A DNA stretch of 64,000 bases from Spongilla lacustris (Eukaryota > Porifera > Demospongiae > Spongillida > Spongillidae). Of this stretch, positions 29,601 to 45,400 are shown piece by piece. How positions within the stretch are numbered: position 1 is the stretch's first letter; each line of letters begins with the position of its first letter. A program made the position numbers and the translations under genes. The stretch spans positions 7,443,376 to 7,507,375 of the forward strand of contig OX442418.1 in assembly GCA_949361645.1 (NCBI GenBank), given 5' to 3'. Below the pieces are notes generated by a model that was given only the letters and a program-made list of their open reading frames with translations, made no database searches and was not told the origin of the DNA.

Positions 29601-32250
29601 TTGTGAATATCTCAGTTTAGAAGCAACACTTATGGTTTAACATGGTTTATCATAAACCATTCAATGGTGTATTAAATTTAATACACTCAGACATACCACC
29701 AATATGTAAATAGATTTACTAACTAGTAATGGTTTAATTATTAATAGTCGTTATTATGATTTTAATGATACTACATGTATTGTGAATATCTCAGTTTAGA
29801 AACAACACTTATGGTTTAACATGGTTTATCATAAACCATTCAATGGTATATTAAATTCAATACACTCAGACGTACCACCAATATGTAAATAGATTTACTA
29901 ACTAGTATTGGTTTAATTATTAATAGTCGTTATTATGATTTTAATGATACTACATGTATTGTGAATATCTCAGTTTAGAAACAACACTTATGGTTTAACA
30001 TGGTTTATCATAAACCATTCAATGGTGTATTAAATCTAATACACTCAGACATACCACCAATATGTAAATAGATTTACTAACTAGTAATGGTTTAATTATT
30101 AATAGTCGTTATTATGATTTTAATGATACTACATGTATTGTGAATATCTCAGTTTAGAAACAACACTTATGGTTTAACATGGTTTATCATAAACCATTCA
30201 ATGGTGTATTAAATGTAATACACTCAGACATCCCAGTCATATGTAAACACATTTACCAAGTAGTGATGGTTTAATTATTAAAGGTCGTTATTATGATTTT
30301 AATGATACTACATGTATTGTGAATATCTCAGTTTAGAAACAACACTTATGGTTTAACATGGTTTATCATAAACCATTCAATGGTAAATTAAATCTAATAC
30401 ACTCAGACATACCACCTATATGTAAATAGATTTACTAACTAGTAATGGTTTAATTATTAATAGTCGTTATTATGATTTTAATGATTCTACATGTATTGTG
30501 AATATCTCAGTTTACAAGCAACACTTATGGTTTAACATGGTTTATCATAAACCATTCAATGGTGTATTAAATCTAATACACTCAGACATACCACCAATAT
30601 GTAAATAGATTTACTAACTAGTAATGGTTTAATTATTAATAGTCGTTATTATGATTTTAATGATACAACATGTATTGTGAATATCTCAGTTTAGAAACAA
30701 CACTTATGGTTTAACATGGTTTATCATAAACCATTCAATGGTATATTAAATTTAATACACTCAGACGTACCACCAATATGTAAATAGATTTACTAACTAG
30801 TTTTGGTTTAATTATTAATAGTCGTTATTATGATTTTAATGATACTACATGTATTGTGAATATCTCAGTTTAGAAACAACACTTATGGTTTACATGGTTT
30901 ATCATAAACCATTCAATGGTATATTAAATTTAATACACTCAGACGTACCACCAATATGTAAATAGATTTACTAACTAGTAATGGTTTAATTATTAATAGT
31001 CGTTATTATGATTTTAATGATACTACATGTATTGTGAATATCTCAGTTTAGAAACAACACTTATGGTTTAACATGGTTTATCATAAACCACTCAATGGTG
31101 TATTAAATCTAATACACTCAGACATACCACCAATATGTAAATAGATTTACTAAGTAGTAATGGTTTAATTATTAATAGTCGTTATTATGATTTTAATGAT
31201 ACTACATGTATTGTGAATATCTCAGTTTAGAAACAACACTTATGGTTTAACATGGTTTATCATAAACCATTCAATGGTGTATTAAATGTAATACACTCAG
31301 ACATCCCAGTCATATGTAAACACATTTACCAAGTAGTGATGGTTTAATTATTAAAGGTCGTTATTATGATTTTAATGATACTACATGTATTGTGAATATC
31401 TCAGTTTAGAAACAACACTTATGGTTTAACATGGTTTATCATAAACCATTCAATGGTAAATTAAATCTAATACACTCAGACATACCACCTATATGTAAAT
31501 AGATTTACTAACTAGTAATGGTTTAATTATTAATAGTCGTTATTATGATTTTAATGATTCTACATGTATTGTGAATATCTCAGTTTACAAGCAACACTTA
31601 TGGTTTAACATGGTTTATCATAAACCATTCAATGGTGTATTAAATCTAATACACTCAGACATACCACCAATATGTAAATAGATTTACTAACTAGTAATGG
31701 TTTAATTATTAATAGTCGTTATTATGATTTTAATGATACAACATGTATTGTGAATATCTCAGTTTAGAAACAACACTTATGGTTTAACATGATTTATCAT
31801 AAACCATTCAATGGTATATTAAATTTAATACACTCAGACGTACCACCAATATGTAAATAGATTTACTAACTAGTTTTGGTTTAATTATTAATAGTCGTTA
31901 TTATGATTTTAATGATACTACATGTATTGTGAATATCTCAGTTTAGAAACAACACTTATGGTTTAACATGGTTTATCATAAACCATTCAATGGTGTATTA
32001 AATCTAATACACTCAGACATCCCAGTCATATGTAAATAGATTTACCATGTAGTGATGGTTTAATTATTAAAGGTCGTTATTATGATTTTAATGATACTAC
32101 ATGTATTGTGAATATCTCAGTTTAGAAACAACACTTATGGTTTAACATGGTTTATCATAAACCATTCAATGGTAAATTAAATCTAATACACTCAGACATA
32201 CCACCTATATGTAAATAGATTTACTAACTAGTAATGGTTTAATTATTAAT
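23700..32250 (+). repeat. Higher-order repeat B, about 4293-bp period (about 24 monomers)
   Basis: The two copies, about 23.7-28.0 kb and 28.0-32.25 kb, are linked by shared rare variants. TTTAGTACAC (G) is at 24672 and 28965. The ACCACTCAATGG variant has CTCA at 26797 and 31091. AACATGATTTATC has GATT at 27497 and 31791. GATACAACATG is at 24405 and 28698, and at 27445 and 31739. An internal 1968-bp (11-monomer) sub-period is also visible (22437 to 24405, 24405 to 26372, 28698 to 30666). Unit B shares diagnostic variants with unit A, so it probably derives from part of A. Confidence 0.8.
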
Positions 32251-35200
32251 AGTCGTTATTATGATTTTAATGATTCTACATGTATTGTGAATATCTCAGT
32301 TTAGAAGCAACACTTATGGTTTAACATGGTTTATCATAAACCATTCAATGGTGTATTAAATTTAATACACTCAGACATACCACCAATATGTAAATAGATT
32401 TACTAACTAGTAATGGTTTAATTATTAATAGTCGTTATTATGATTTTAATGATACTACATGTATTGTGAATATCTCAGTTTAGAAACAACACTTATGGTT
32501 TAACATGGTTTATCATAAACCATTCAATGGTATATTAAATTCAATACACTCAGACGTACCACCAATATGTAAATAGATTTACTAACTAGTATTGGTTTAA
32601 TTATTAATAGTCGTTATTATGATTTTAATGATACTACATGTATTGTGAATATCTCAGTTTAGAAACAACACTTATGGTTTAACATGGTTTATCATAAACC
32701 ATTCAATGGTGTATTAAATCTAATACACTCAGACATACCACCAATATGTAAATAGATTTACTAACTAGTAATGGTTTAATTATTAATAGTCGTTATTATG
32801 ATTTTAATGATGCTACATGTATTGTGAATATCTCAGTTTAGAAACAACACTTATGGTTTAACATGGTTTATCATAAACCATTCAATGGTGTATTAAATCT
32901 AATACACTCAGACATACCACCAATATGTAAATAGATTTACTAAGTAGTAATGGTTTAATTATTAATAGTCGTTATTATGATTTTAATGATACTACATGTA
33001 TTGTGAATATCTCAGTTTAGAAACAACACTTATGGTTTAACATGGTTTATCATAAACCATTCAATGGTGTATTAAATCTAATACACTCAGACATCCCAGT
33101 CATATGTAAATAGATTTACCATGTAGTGATGGTTTAATTATTAAAGGTCGTTATTATGATTTTAATGATACTACATGTATTGTGAATATCTCAGTTTAGA
33201 AACAACACTTATGGTTTAACATGGTTTATCATAAACCATTCAATGGTAAATTAAATCTAATACACTCAGACATACCACCTATATGTAAATAGATTTACTA
33301 ACTAGTAATGGTTTAATTATTAATAGTCGTTATTATGATTTTAATGATTCTACATGTATTGTGAATATCTCAGTTTAGAAGCAACACTTATGGTTTAACA
33401 TGGTTTATCATAAACCATTCAATGGTGTATTAAATCTAATACACTCAGACATACCACCAATATGTAAATAGATTTACTAACTAGTAATGGTTTAATTATT
33501 AATAGATGTTATTATGATTTTAATGATACTACATGTATTGTGAATATCTCAGTTTAGAAACAACACTTATGGTTTAACATGGTTTATCATAAACCATTCA
33601 ATGGTAAATTAAATCTAATACACTCAGACATACCACCTATATGTAAATAGATTTACCAACTAGTAATGGTTTAATTATTAATAGTCGTTATTATGATTTT
33701 AATGATTCTACATGTATTGTGAATATCTCAGTTTAGAAGCAACACTTATGGTTTAACATGGTTTATCATAAACCATTCAATGGTGTATTAAATCTAATAC
33801 ACTCAGACATACCACCAATATGTAAATAGATTTACTAACTAGTAATGGTTTAATTATTAATAGTCGTTATTATGATTTTAATGATACTACATGTATTGTG
33901 AATATCTCAGTTTAGAAACAACACTTATGGTTTAACATGGTTTATCATAAACCATTCAATGGTATATTAAATTTAATACACTCAGACGTACCACCAATAT
34001 GTAAATAGATTTACTAACTAGTATTGGTTTAATTATTAATAGTCGTTATTATGATTTTAATGATACTACATGTATTGTGAATATCTCAGTTTAGAAACAA
34101 CACTTATGGTTTAACATGGTTTATCATAAACCATTCAATGGTGTATTAAATCTAATACACTCAGACATACCACCAATATGTAAATAAATTTACTAACTAG
34201 TAATGGTTTAATTATTAATAGTCGTTATTATGATTTTAATGATTCTACATGTATTGTGAATATCTCAGTTTAGAAGCAACACTTATGGTTTAACATGGTT
34301 TATCATAAACCATTCAATGGTGTATTAAATCTAATACACTCAGACATACCACCAATATGTAAATAGATTTACTAACTAGTAATGGTTTAATTATTAATAG
34401 TCGTTATTATGATTTTAATGATACTACATGTATTGTGAATATCTCAGTTTAGAAACAACACTTATGGTTTACATGGTTTATCATAAACCATTCAATGGTA
34501 TATTAAATTTAATACACTCAGACGTACCACCAATATGTAAATAGATTTACTAACTAGTAATGGTTTAATTATTAATAGTCGTTATTATGATTTTAATGAT
34601 ACTACATGTATTGTGAATATCTCAGTTTAGAAACAACACTTATGGTTTAACATGGTTTATCATAAACCATTCAATGGTGTATTAAATCTAATACACTCAG
34701 ACATACCACCAATATGTAAATAGATTTACTAAGTAGTAATGGTTTAATTATTAATAGTCGTTATTATGATTTTAATGATTCTACATGTATTGTGAATATC
34801 TCAGTTTAGAAGCAACACTTATGGTTTAACATGGTTTATCATAAACCATTCAATGGTGTATTAAATCTAATACACTCAGACATACCACCAATATGTAAAT
34901 AGATTTACTAACTAGTAATGGTTTAATTATTAATAGTCGTTATTATGATTTTAATGATACTACATGTATTGTGAATATCTCAGTTTAGAAACAACACTTA
35001 TGGTTTACATGGTTTATCATAAACCATTCAATGGTATATTAAATTTAATACACTCATACGTACCACCAATATGTAAATAGATTTACTAACTAGTAATGGT
35101 TTAATTATTAATAGTCGTTATTATGATTTTAATGATACTACATGTATTGTGAATATCTCAGTTTAGAAACAACACTTATGGTTTAACATGGTTTATCATA

Positions 35201-36199
35201 AACCATTCAATGGTGTATTAAATCTAATACACTCAGACATACCACCAATATGTAAATAGATTTACTAAGTAGTAATGGTTTAATTATTAATAGTCGTTAT
35301 TATGATTTTAATGATACTACATGTATTGTGAATATCTCAGTTTAGAAACAACACTTATGGTTTAACATGGTTTATCATAAACCATTCAATGGTGTATTAA
35401 ATGTAATACACTCAGACATCCCAGTCATATGTAAACACATTTACCAAGTAGTGATGGTTTAATTATTAAAGGTCGTTATTATGATTTTAATGATACTACA
35501 TGTATTGTGAATATCTCAGTTTAGAAACAACACTTATGGTTTAACATGGTTTATCATAAACCATTCAATGGTAAATTAAATCTAATACACTCAGACATAC
35601 CACCTATATGTAAATAGATTTACTAACTAGTAATGGTTTAATTATTAATAGTCGTTATTATGATTTTAATGATTCTACATGTATTGTGAATATCTCAGTT
35701 TACAAGCAACACTTATGGTTTAACATGGTTTATCATAAACCATTCAATGGTGTATTAAATCTAATACACTCAGACATACCACCAATATGTAAATAGATTT
35801 ACTAACTAGTAATGGTTTAATTATTAATAGTCGTTATTATGATTTTAATGATACTACATGTATTGTGAATATCTCAGTTTAGAAACAACACTTATGGTTT
35901 AACATGGTTTATCATAAACCATTCAATGGTATATTAAATTTAATACACTCAGACGTACCACCAATATGTAAATAGATTTACTAACTAGTTTTGGTTTAAT
36001 TATTAATAGTCGTTATTATGATTTTAATGATACTACATGTATTGTGAATATCTCAGTTTAGAAACAACACTTATGGTTTAACATGGTTTATCATAAACCA
36101 TTCAATGGTGTATTAAATCTAATACACTCAGACATCCCAGTCATATGTAAATAGATTTACCAAGTAGTGATGGTTTAATTATTAAAGGTCGTTATTATG

Positions 36200-39100
36200 A
36201 TTTTAATGATACTACATGTATTGTGAATATCTCAGTTTAGAAACAACACTTATGGTTTAACATGGTTTATCATAAACCATTCAGGGGTATATTAAATTTA
36301 ATACACTCAGACGTACCACCAATATGTAAATAGATTTACTAACTAGTAATGGTTTAATTATTAATAGTCGTTATTATGATTTTAATGATACTACATGTAT
36401 TGTGAATATCTCAGTTTAGAAACAACACTTATGGTTTAACATGGTTTATCATAAACCCTTCAATGGTAAATTAAATCTAATACACTCAGACATACCCCCT
36501 ATTTGTAAATAGATTTACTAAGTAGTTATGGTTTAATTATTAATATCAGTTATTATGATTTTAATGATACTACATGTATTGTGAATATCTCAGTTTTGAA
36601 ACATATGGTTTAACATGGTTTATCATAAACCATTCAATGGTGTATTAAATCTAATACACTCAGACATCCCAGTCATATGTAAATAGATTTACCAAGTAGT
36701 GATGGTTTAATTATTAAAGGTCGTTATTATGATTTTAATGATACTACATGTATTGTGAATATCTCAGTTTAGAAACAACACTTATGGTTTAACATGGTTT
36801 ATCATAAACCATTCAGGGGTATATTAAATTTAATACACTCAGACGTACCACCAATATGTAAATAGATTTACTAACTAGTAATGGTTTAATTATTAATAGT
36901 CGTTATTATGATTTTAATGATACTACATGTATTGTGAATATCTCAGTTTAGAAACAACACTTATGGTTTAACATGGTTTATCATAAACCATTCAATGGTG
37001 TATTAAATCTAATACACTCAGACATCCCAGTCATATGTAAATAGATTTACCAAGTAGTGATGGTTTAATTATTAAAGGTCGTTATTATGATTTTAATGAT
37101 ACTACATGTATTGTGAATATCTCAGTTTAGAAACAACACTTATAGTTTAACATGGTTTATCATAAACCATTCAATGGTGTATTAAATCTAATACACTCAG
37201 ACATCCCAGTCATATGTAAATAGATTTACCAAGTAGTGATGGTTTAATTATTAAAGGTCGTTATTATGATTTTAATGATACTACATGTATTGTGAATATC
37301 TCAGTTTAGAAACAACACTTATGGTTTAACATGGTTTATCATAAACCATTCAATGGTGTATTAAATCTAATACACTCAGACATAGCACCAATATGTAAAT
37401 AGATTTACTAACTAGTAATGGTTTAATTATTAATAGTCGTTATTATGATTTTAATGATACTACATGTATTGTGAATATCTCAGTTTAGAAACAACACTTA
37501 TGGTTTAACATGGTTTATCATAAACCATTCAATGGTGTATTAAATCTAATACACTCAGACATCCCAGTCATATGTAAATAGATTTACCAAGTAGTGATGG
37601 TTTAATTATTAAAGGTCGTTATTATGATTTTAATGATACTACATGTATTGTGAATATCTCAGTTTAGAAACAACACTTATGGTTTAACATGGTTTATCAT
37701 AAACCATTCAGGGGTATATTAAATTTAATACACTCAGACGTACCACCAATATGTAAATAGATTTACTAACTAGTAATGGTTTAATTATTAATAGTCGTTA
37801 TTATGATTTTAATGATACTACATGTATTGTGAATATCTCAGTTTAGAAACAACACTTATGGTTTAACATGGTTTATCATAAACCATTCAATGGTGTATTA
37901 AATCTAATACACTCAGACATACCACCATTATGTAAATAGATTTACTAACAAGTAATGGTTTAATTATTAATAGTCGTTATTATGATTTTAATGATACTAC
38001 ATGTATTGTGAATATCTCAGTTTAGAAACAACACTTTTGGTTTAACATGGTTTATCATAAACCATTCAATGGTAAATTAAATCTAATACACCCAGACATC
38101 CCAGTCATATGTAAATAGATTTACCAAGTAGTGATGGTTTAATTATTAAAGGTCGTTATTATGATATTAATGATACTACATGCATTGTGAATATCTAAGT
38201 TTAGAAACAACACTTATGGTTTAACATGGTTTATCATAAACCATTCAGTGGTAAATTAAATCTAATACACTCAGACATACCACTTATATGTAAATACATT
38301 TACTAACTAGTAATGGTTTAATTATTAATAGTCGTTTTTATGATTTTAATGATTCTACATGTATTGTGATTATCTCAGTTTAGAAACAACACTTATGGTT
38401 TAACATGGTTTATCATAAACCATTCATTGGTAAAATAAATCTAATACACTCATGCATACCACCAATATGTAAATAGATTTACTAACTAGTTTTGGTTTAA
38501 TTATTAATAGTCGTTATTTTGATTTTAATGATACTACAAGTATTGTGAATATCTCAGTTTAGAAACTACACTTATGGTTTAACATGGTTTATCATAAACC
38601 ATTCAATGGTGTATTAAATCTAATACACTCAGACATACCACCAATATGTAAATAGATTTACTAACTAGTAATGGTTTAATTATTAATAGTCGTTATTATT
38701 ATTTTAATGATACTACATGTATTGTGAATATCTCAGTTTAGAAACTACACTTATGGTTTAACATGGTTTATCATAAACCATTCAATGGTGTATTAAATCT
38801 AATACACTCAGACATACCACCAATATGTAAATAGATTTACTAACTAGTAATGGTTTAATTATTAATAGTCGTTATTATGATTTTAATGATACTACATGTA
38901 TTGTGAATATCTCAGTTTAGAAACAACACTTATGGTTTAACATGGTTTATAATAAACCATTCAATGGTATATTAAATTTAATACACTCAGACGTACCACC
39001 AATATGTAAATAGATTTACTAACTAGTAATATTCAATTATTAATAGTCGTTATTATGATTTTAATGATACTACATGTATTGTGAATATCTCAGTTTAGAA

Positions 39101-42100
39101 ACAACACTTATGGTTTAACATGGTTTATCATAAACCATTCAATGGTGTATTAAATATAATACACTCAGACATACCACCAATATGTAAATAGATTTACTAA
39201 CTAGTAATGGTTTAATTATTAATAGTCGTTATTATGATTTTAATGATACTACATGTATTGTGAATATCTCAGTTTAGAAACAACACTTATGGTTTAACAT
39301 GGTTTATCATAAACCATTCAATGGTAAATTAAATCTAATACACTCAGACATACCACCAATATGTAAATAGATTTACTAACTAGTAATGGTTTAATTATTA
39401 ATAGTCGTTATTATGATTTTAATGATACTACATGTATTGTGAATATCTCAGTTTAGAAACAACACTTATGGTTTAACATGGTTTATAATAAACCATTCAA
39501 TGGTATATTTAATTTAATACACTCAGACGTACCACCAATATGTAAATAGATTTACTAACTAGTAATATTCAATTATTAATAGTCGTTATTATGATTTTAA
39601 TGATACTACATGTATTGTGAATATCTCAGTTTAGAAACAACACTTATGGTTTAACATGGTTTATCATTAACCATTCAATGGTAAATTAAATCTAATACAC
39701 TCAGACATCCCAGTCATATGTAAATAGATTTACCAAGTAGTGATTGTTTAAATATTAAAGGTAGTTATTATGATTTTAATGATACTACATGTATTGTGAA
39801 TATCTCAGTTTAGAAACAACACTTATGGTTTAACATGGTTTATCATAAACCCTTCAATGGTAAATTAAATCTAATACACTCAGACATACCCCCTATTTGT
39901 AAATAGATTTACTAAGTAGTTATGGTTTAATTATTAATATCAGTTATTATGATTTTAATGATACTACATGTATTGTGAATATCTCAGTTTTGAAACATAT
40001 GGTTTAACATGGTTTATCATAAACCATTCAATGGTAGAATAAATGCAATACACTCAGACATACCATCAATATGTAAATTGATTTACTAAGTAGTAATGGT
40101 TTAATAATTAATAGTAGTTATTATGATTTTAATGATACTACATGCATTGTGAATATCTCAGTTTAGAAACAGCACTTATGGTTTAACATGGTTTCTCATA
40201 AACCATTCAATGGTAAATTAAATTTAATACACTCAGACATACCAGCTATATGTAATTAGATTTACTAAGTAGTAATGGTTTAATTTTTAATAGTAGTTAT
40301 TATGATTTTAATGATACTACATGCATTGTGAATATCTCAGTTTAGAAACAGCACTTATGGTTTAACATGGTTTATCATAAACCATTCAATGGTAAATTAA
40401 ATCTAATACACTCAGACATACCACCTATATGTAAATAGATTTACCAAGTAGTGATTGTTTAAATATTAAAGGTAGTTATTATGATTTTAATGATACTACA
40501 TGTATTGTGAATATCTCAGTTTAGAAACAACACTTATGGTTTAACATGGTTTATCATAAACCCTTCAATGGTAAATTAAATCTAATACACTCAGACATAC
40601 CCCCTATTTGTAAATAGATTTACTAAGTAGTTATGGTTTAATTATTAATATCAGTTATTATGATTTTAATGATACTACATGTATTGTGAATATCTCAGTT
40701 TTGAAACATATGGTTTAACATGGTTTATCATAAACCATTCAATGGTAGAATAAATGCAATACACTCAGACATACCATCAATATGTAAATTGATTTACTAA
40801 GTAGTAATGGTTTAATTATTAATAGTCGTTATTATGATTTTAATGATACTACATGCATTGTGAATATCTAAGTTTAGAAACAACACTTATGGTTTAACAT
40901 GGTTTATCATAAACCATTCAGTGGTAAATTAAATCTAATACACTCAGACATACCACTTATATGTAAATACATTTACTAACTAGTAATGGTTTAATTATTA
41001 ATAGTCGTTTTTATGATTTTAATGATTCTACATGTATTGTGATTATCTCAGTTTAGAAACAACACTTATGGTTTAACATGGTTTATCATAAACCATTCAT
41101 TGGTAAAATAAATCTAATACACTCATGCATACCACCAATATGTAAATAGATTTACTAACTAGTTTTGGTTTAATTATTAATAGTCGTTATTTTGATTTTA
41201 ATGATACTACAAGTATTGTGAATATCTCAGTTTAGAAACTACACTTATGGTTTAACATGGTTTATCATAAACCATTCAATGGTGTATTAAATCTAATACA
41301 CTCAGACATACCACCAATATGTAAATAGATTTACTAACTAGTAATGGTTTAATTATTAATAGTCGTTATTATTATTTTAATGATACTACATGTATTGTGA
41401 ATATCTCAGTTTAGAAACAACACTTATGGTTTAACATGGTTTATAATAAACCATTCAATGGTATATTAAATTTAATACACTCAGACGTACCACCAATATG
41501 TAAATAGATTTACTAACTAGTAATATTTCAATTATTAATAGTCGTTATTATGATTTTAATGATACTACATGTATTGTGAATATCTCAGTTTAGAAACAAC
41601 ACTTATGGTTTAACATGGTTTATCATTAACCATTCAATGGTAAATTAAATCTAATACACTCAGACATCCCAGTCATATGTAAATAGATTTACCAAGTAGT
41701 GATTGTTTAAATATTAAAGGTAGTTATTATGATTTTAATGATACTACATGTATTGTGAATATCTCAGTTTAGAAACAACACTTATGGTTTAACATGGTTT
41801 ATCATAAACCCTTCAATGGTAAATTAAATCTAATACACTCAGACATACCCCCTATTTGTAAATAGATTTACTAAGTAGTTATGGTTTAATTATTAATAGC
41901 AGTTATTATGATTTTAATGATACTACATGTATTGTGAATATCTCAGTTTTGAAACATATGGTTTAACATGGTTTATCATAAACCATTCAATGGTAGAATA
42001 AATGCAATACACTCAGACATACCATCAATATGTAAATTGATTTACTAAGTAGTAATGGTTTAATAATTAATAGTAGTTATTATGATTTTAATGATACTAC

Positions 42101-42400
42101 ATGCATTGTGAATATCTCAGTTTAGAAACAGCACTTATGGTTTAACATGGTTTCTCATAAACCATTCAATGGTAAATTAAATCTAATACACTCAGACATA
42201 CCAGCTATATGTAATTAGATTTACTAAGTAGTAATGGTTTAATTTTTAATAGTAGTTATTATGATTTTAATGATACTACATGCATTGTGAATATCTCAGT
42301 TTAGAAACAGCACTTATGGTTTAACATGGTTTATCATAAACCATTCAATGGTAAATTAAATCTAATACACTCAGACATACCACCTATATGTAAATACATT
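36200..42400 (+). repeat. Mixed satellite zone with short-monomer modules and a 2673-bp duplication
   Basis: A module of about three monomers contains a 5-bp-shorter form (GAAACATATGG replacing GAAACAACACTTATGG). It recurs near 36.5, 39.9, 40.6 and 41.9 kb. A separate block duplicates at 2673 bp: CATGCATACC at 38451 and 41124, and GAATATCTAAG about 38190 and 40863. The TCAGGGGTATATT variant marks 36281, 36813 and 37708. The zone separates the homogeneous array on the left from the more diverged satellite on the right. Confidence 0.7.
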
Positions 42401-45400
42401 TACTAACTAGTAATGGTTTAATTATTAATAGTTGTTATTATGATTTTAATGATACTACATGCATTGTGAATATCTCAGTTTAGAAACAGCACTTATGGTT
42501 TAACATGGTTTCTCATAAACCATTCAATGGTAAATTAAATCTAATACACTCAGACATACCAACTATATGTAAATTGATTTACTAAGTAATAATTGTTTTA
42601 TAATTAATAATAGTTATTATGATTTTAATGATACCACATGCATTGTGAATATCTCAGTTTAGAAATAACAAATGGTTTAGCATGGTTTATCATAAACCAT
42701 TCAATGGTGAATTAATTCTAATACACTCAGACATACCACCTATATGTATTTAAATTTACTTAGTAGTAATGGTTTAATTATTAAAAGTAGTTATTATGAT
42801 TTTAATGATACTACATGTATTGTGAATATCTCTGTTTAGAAAACAGCACTTATGGTTTAACATGGTTCATCATAAACCATTCAATGGTAAAATAAATCTA
42901 ATACACTCAGACATACCACCTATATGTAATTAGATTTACTAAACAATAATTGTTTAATTATTAATATTTGTTATTATGATTTTAATGATACTACATGCAT
43001 TGTGAATATCTCAGTTTAGAAACAACACTTATGGTTTAACATGTTTTATCATAAACCATTCAATGGTAAATTAAATCTAATACACTCAGACATACCCTCT
43101 ATATGTAAAAAGATTTACTAAGTAGTGATGGTTTAATTATTAAAAGTAGTTATTATGATTTTAATGATACTACATGTATTGTGAATATCTCAGTTTAGAA
43201 ACAGCACTTATGGATTAACATGGTTTATCATAAACCATTCAATGGTAAATTAAATCTAATACACTCAGACATACCCCCTATATGTAAATAGATTTACTAA
43301 GTAGTAATGGTTTAATTATTAATAGCAGTTATTATGATTTCAATGATACTACATGTATTGTGAATATCTCAGTTTTGAAACATATGGTTTAACATGGTTT
43401 ATCATAAACCATTCAATGGTAAATTAAATCTAATACACTCAGACATACCCCCTATATGTACAAAGATTTACTAAGTAGTAATGGTTTAATTATTAAAAGT
43501 AGTTAGTATGATTTTAATGATAATACATGCATTGTCAATATCTCAGTTTTGAAACAACACATCGTTTAGCATGGTTAATCATAAACCATTCAATGGCAAA
43601 TTAAATCTAATACACTCACACATACCATCTATATGTAAATTGATTTACTAAGTAATAATTGTTTATTTATTAATAGTCGTTATTATGATTTTAATGATAC
43701 TACATGCATTGTGCGTATCTCAGTTTAGAAACAACACTTATGGTTTAACATGGTTTATCATAAACCATTCAATGGTAAATTAAATCTAATACACTCAGAC
43801 ATACCCCCTATATGTAAATAGATTTACTAAGTAGTAATGGTATAATAATTAATATTAGTTATTATGATTTTAATGATGCTACATGCATTTTGAATATCTC
43901 AGTTTAGAAACAGCACTTATGGTTTAACATTGTTTCTCATAAAACATTCAATGGTAGAATAAATGCAATACACTCAGACATACCATCTATATGTAAATTG
44001 ATTTTCTAAGTAGTAATGGTTTAATAATTAATAGTAGTTATTATGATTTTAATGATACTACATGCATTGTGAATATCTCAGTTCATAAACAGCACTTATG
44101 GTTTAACATGGTTTCTCATAAACCATTCAATGGTAAATTAAATCTAATACACTCAGACATACCAACTATATGTAAATTGATTTACTAAGTAATAATTGTT
44201 TTATAATTAATTGTAGTTATTATGATTTTAATGATACCACATGCATTGTGAATATCTCAGTTTAGAAATAACAAATAGTTTAGCATGGTTTATCATAAAC
44301 CATTCAATGGTGAATTAATTCTAATACACTCAGACATACCACCTATATGTATTTAAATTTACTAAGTAGTAATGGTTTAATTATTAAAAGTAGTTATTAT
44401 GATTTTAATGATACTACATGTATTGTGAATATCTCTGTTTAGAAAACAGCACTTATGGTTTAACATGGTTCATCATAAACCATTCAATGGTAAAATAAAT
44501 CTAATACACTCAGACATACCACCTATATGTAATTAGATTTACTAAACAATAATTGTTTAATTATTAATATTTGTTATTATGATTTTAATGATACTACATG
44601 CTTTCTGAATATCTCAGTTTAGAAACAACACTTATGGTTAAACATGGTTTATCATAAACCATTCAATGGTAAATTAAATATAATACACTCAGACATACCC
44701 CCTATATGTAAATAGATTTACTAAGTAGTGATGGTTTAATTATTAAAAGTAGTTATTATGATTTTAATGATACTACATGTATTGTGAATATCTCAGTTTA
44801 GAAACAGCACTTATGGATTAACATGGTTTATCATAAACCATTCAATGGTAAATTAAATCTAATACACTCAGACATACCCCCTATATGTTAATAGATTTAC
44901 TAAGTAGTAATGGTTTAATTATTAATAGCAGTTATTATGATTTTAATGATACTACATGTATTGTGAATATCTCAGTTTTGAAACATATGGTTTAACATGG
45001 TTTATCATAAACCATTCAATGGTAGAATAATAGCAATACACTCAGACATACCATCTATATGTAGATTGATTTACTAAGTAGTAATGGTTTAATAATTAAT
45101 AGTAGTTATTATGATTATAATGATACTACATGCATTGTGAATATCTCAGTTTAGAAACAGCACTTATGGTTTAACATGGTTTCTCATAAACCATTCAATG
45201 GTAAATTAAATGCAATACACTCAGACGTACCATCTATATGTAAATTGATTTACTGAGTAGTAATGGTTTATTTATTAATAGTTGTTATGATTTTAATGAT
45301 ACCACATGCATTGTGAATATCTCAGTTTAGAAATAACAAATGGTTTAGCATGGTTTATCATAAACCATTCAATGGTGAATTAATTCTAATACACTCAGAC

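Noticed and set aside
8450..32250. HOR copies as pure assembly duplication
   Set aside because: Not fully excluded, but copies differ at scattered sites and nested periods coexist, which is more like real satellite evolution than a duplicated contig segment.
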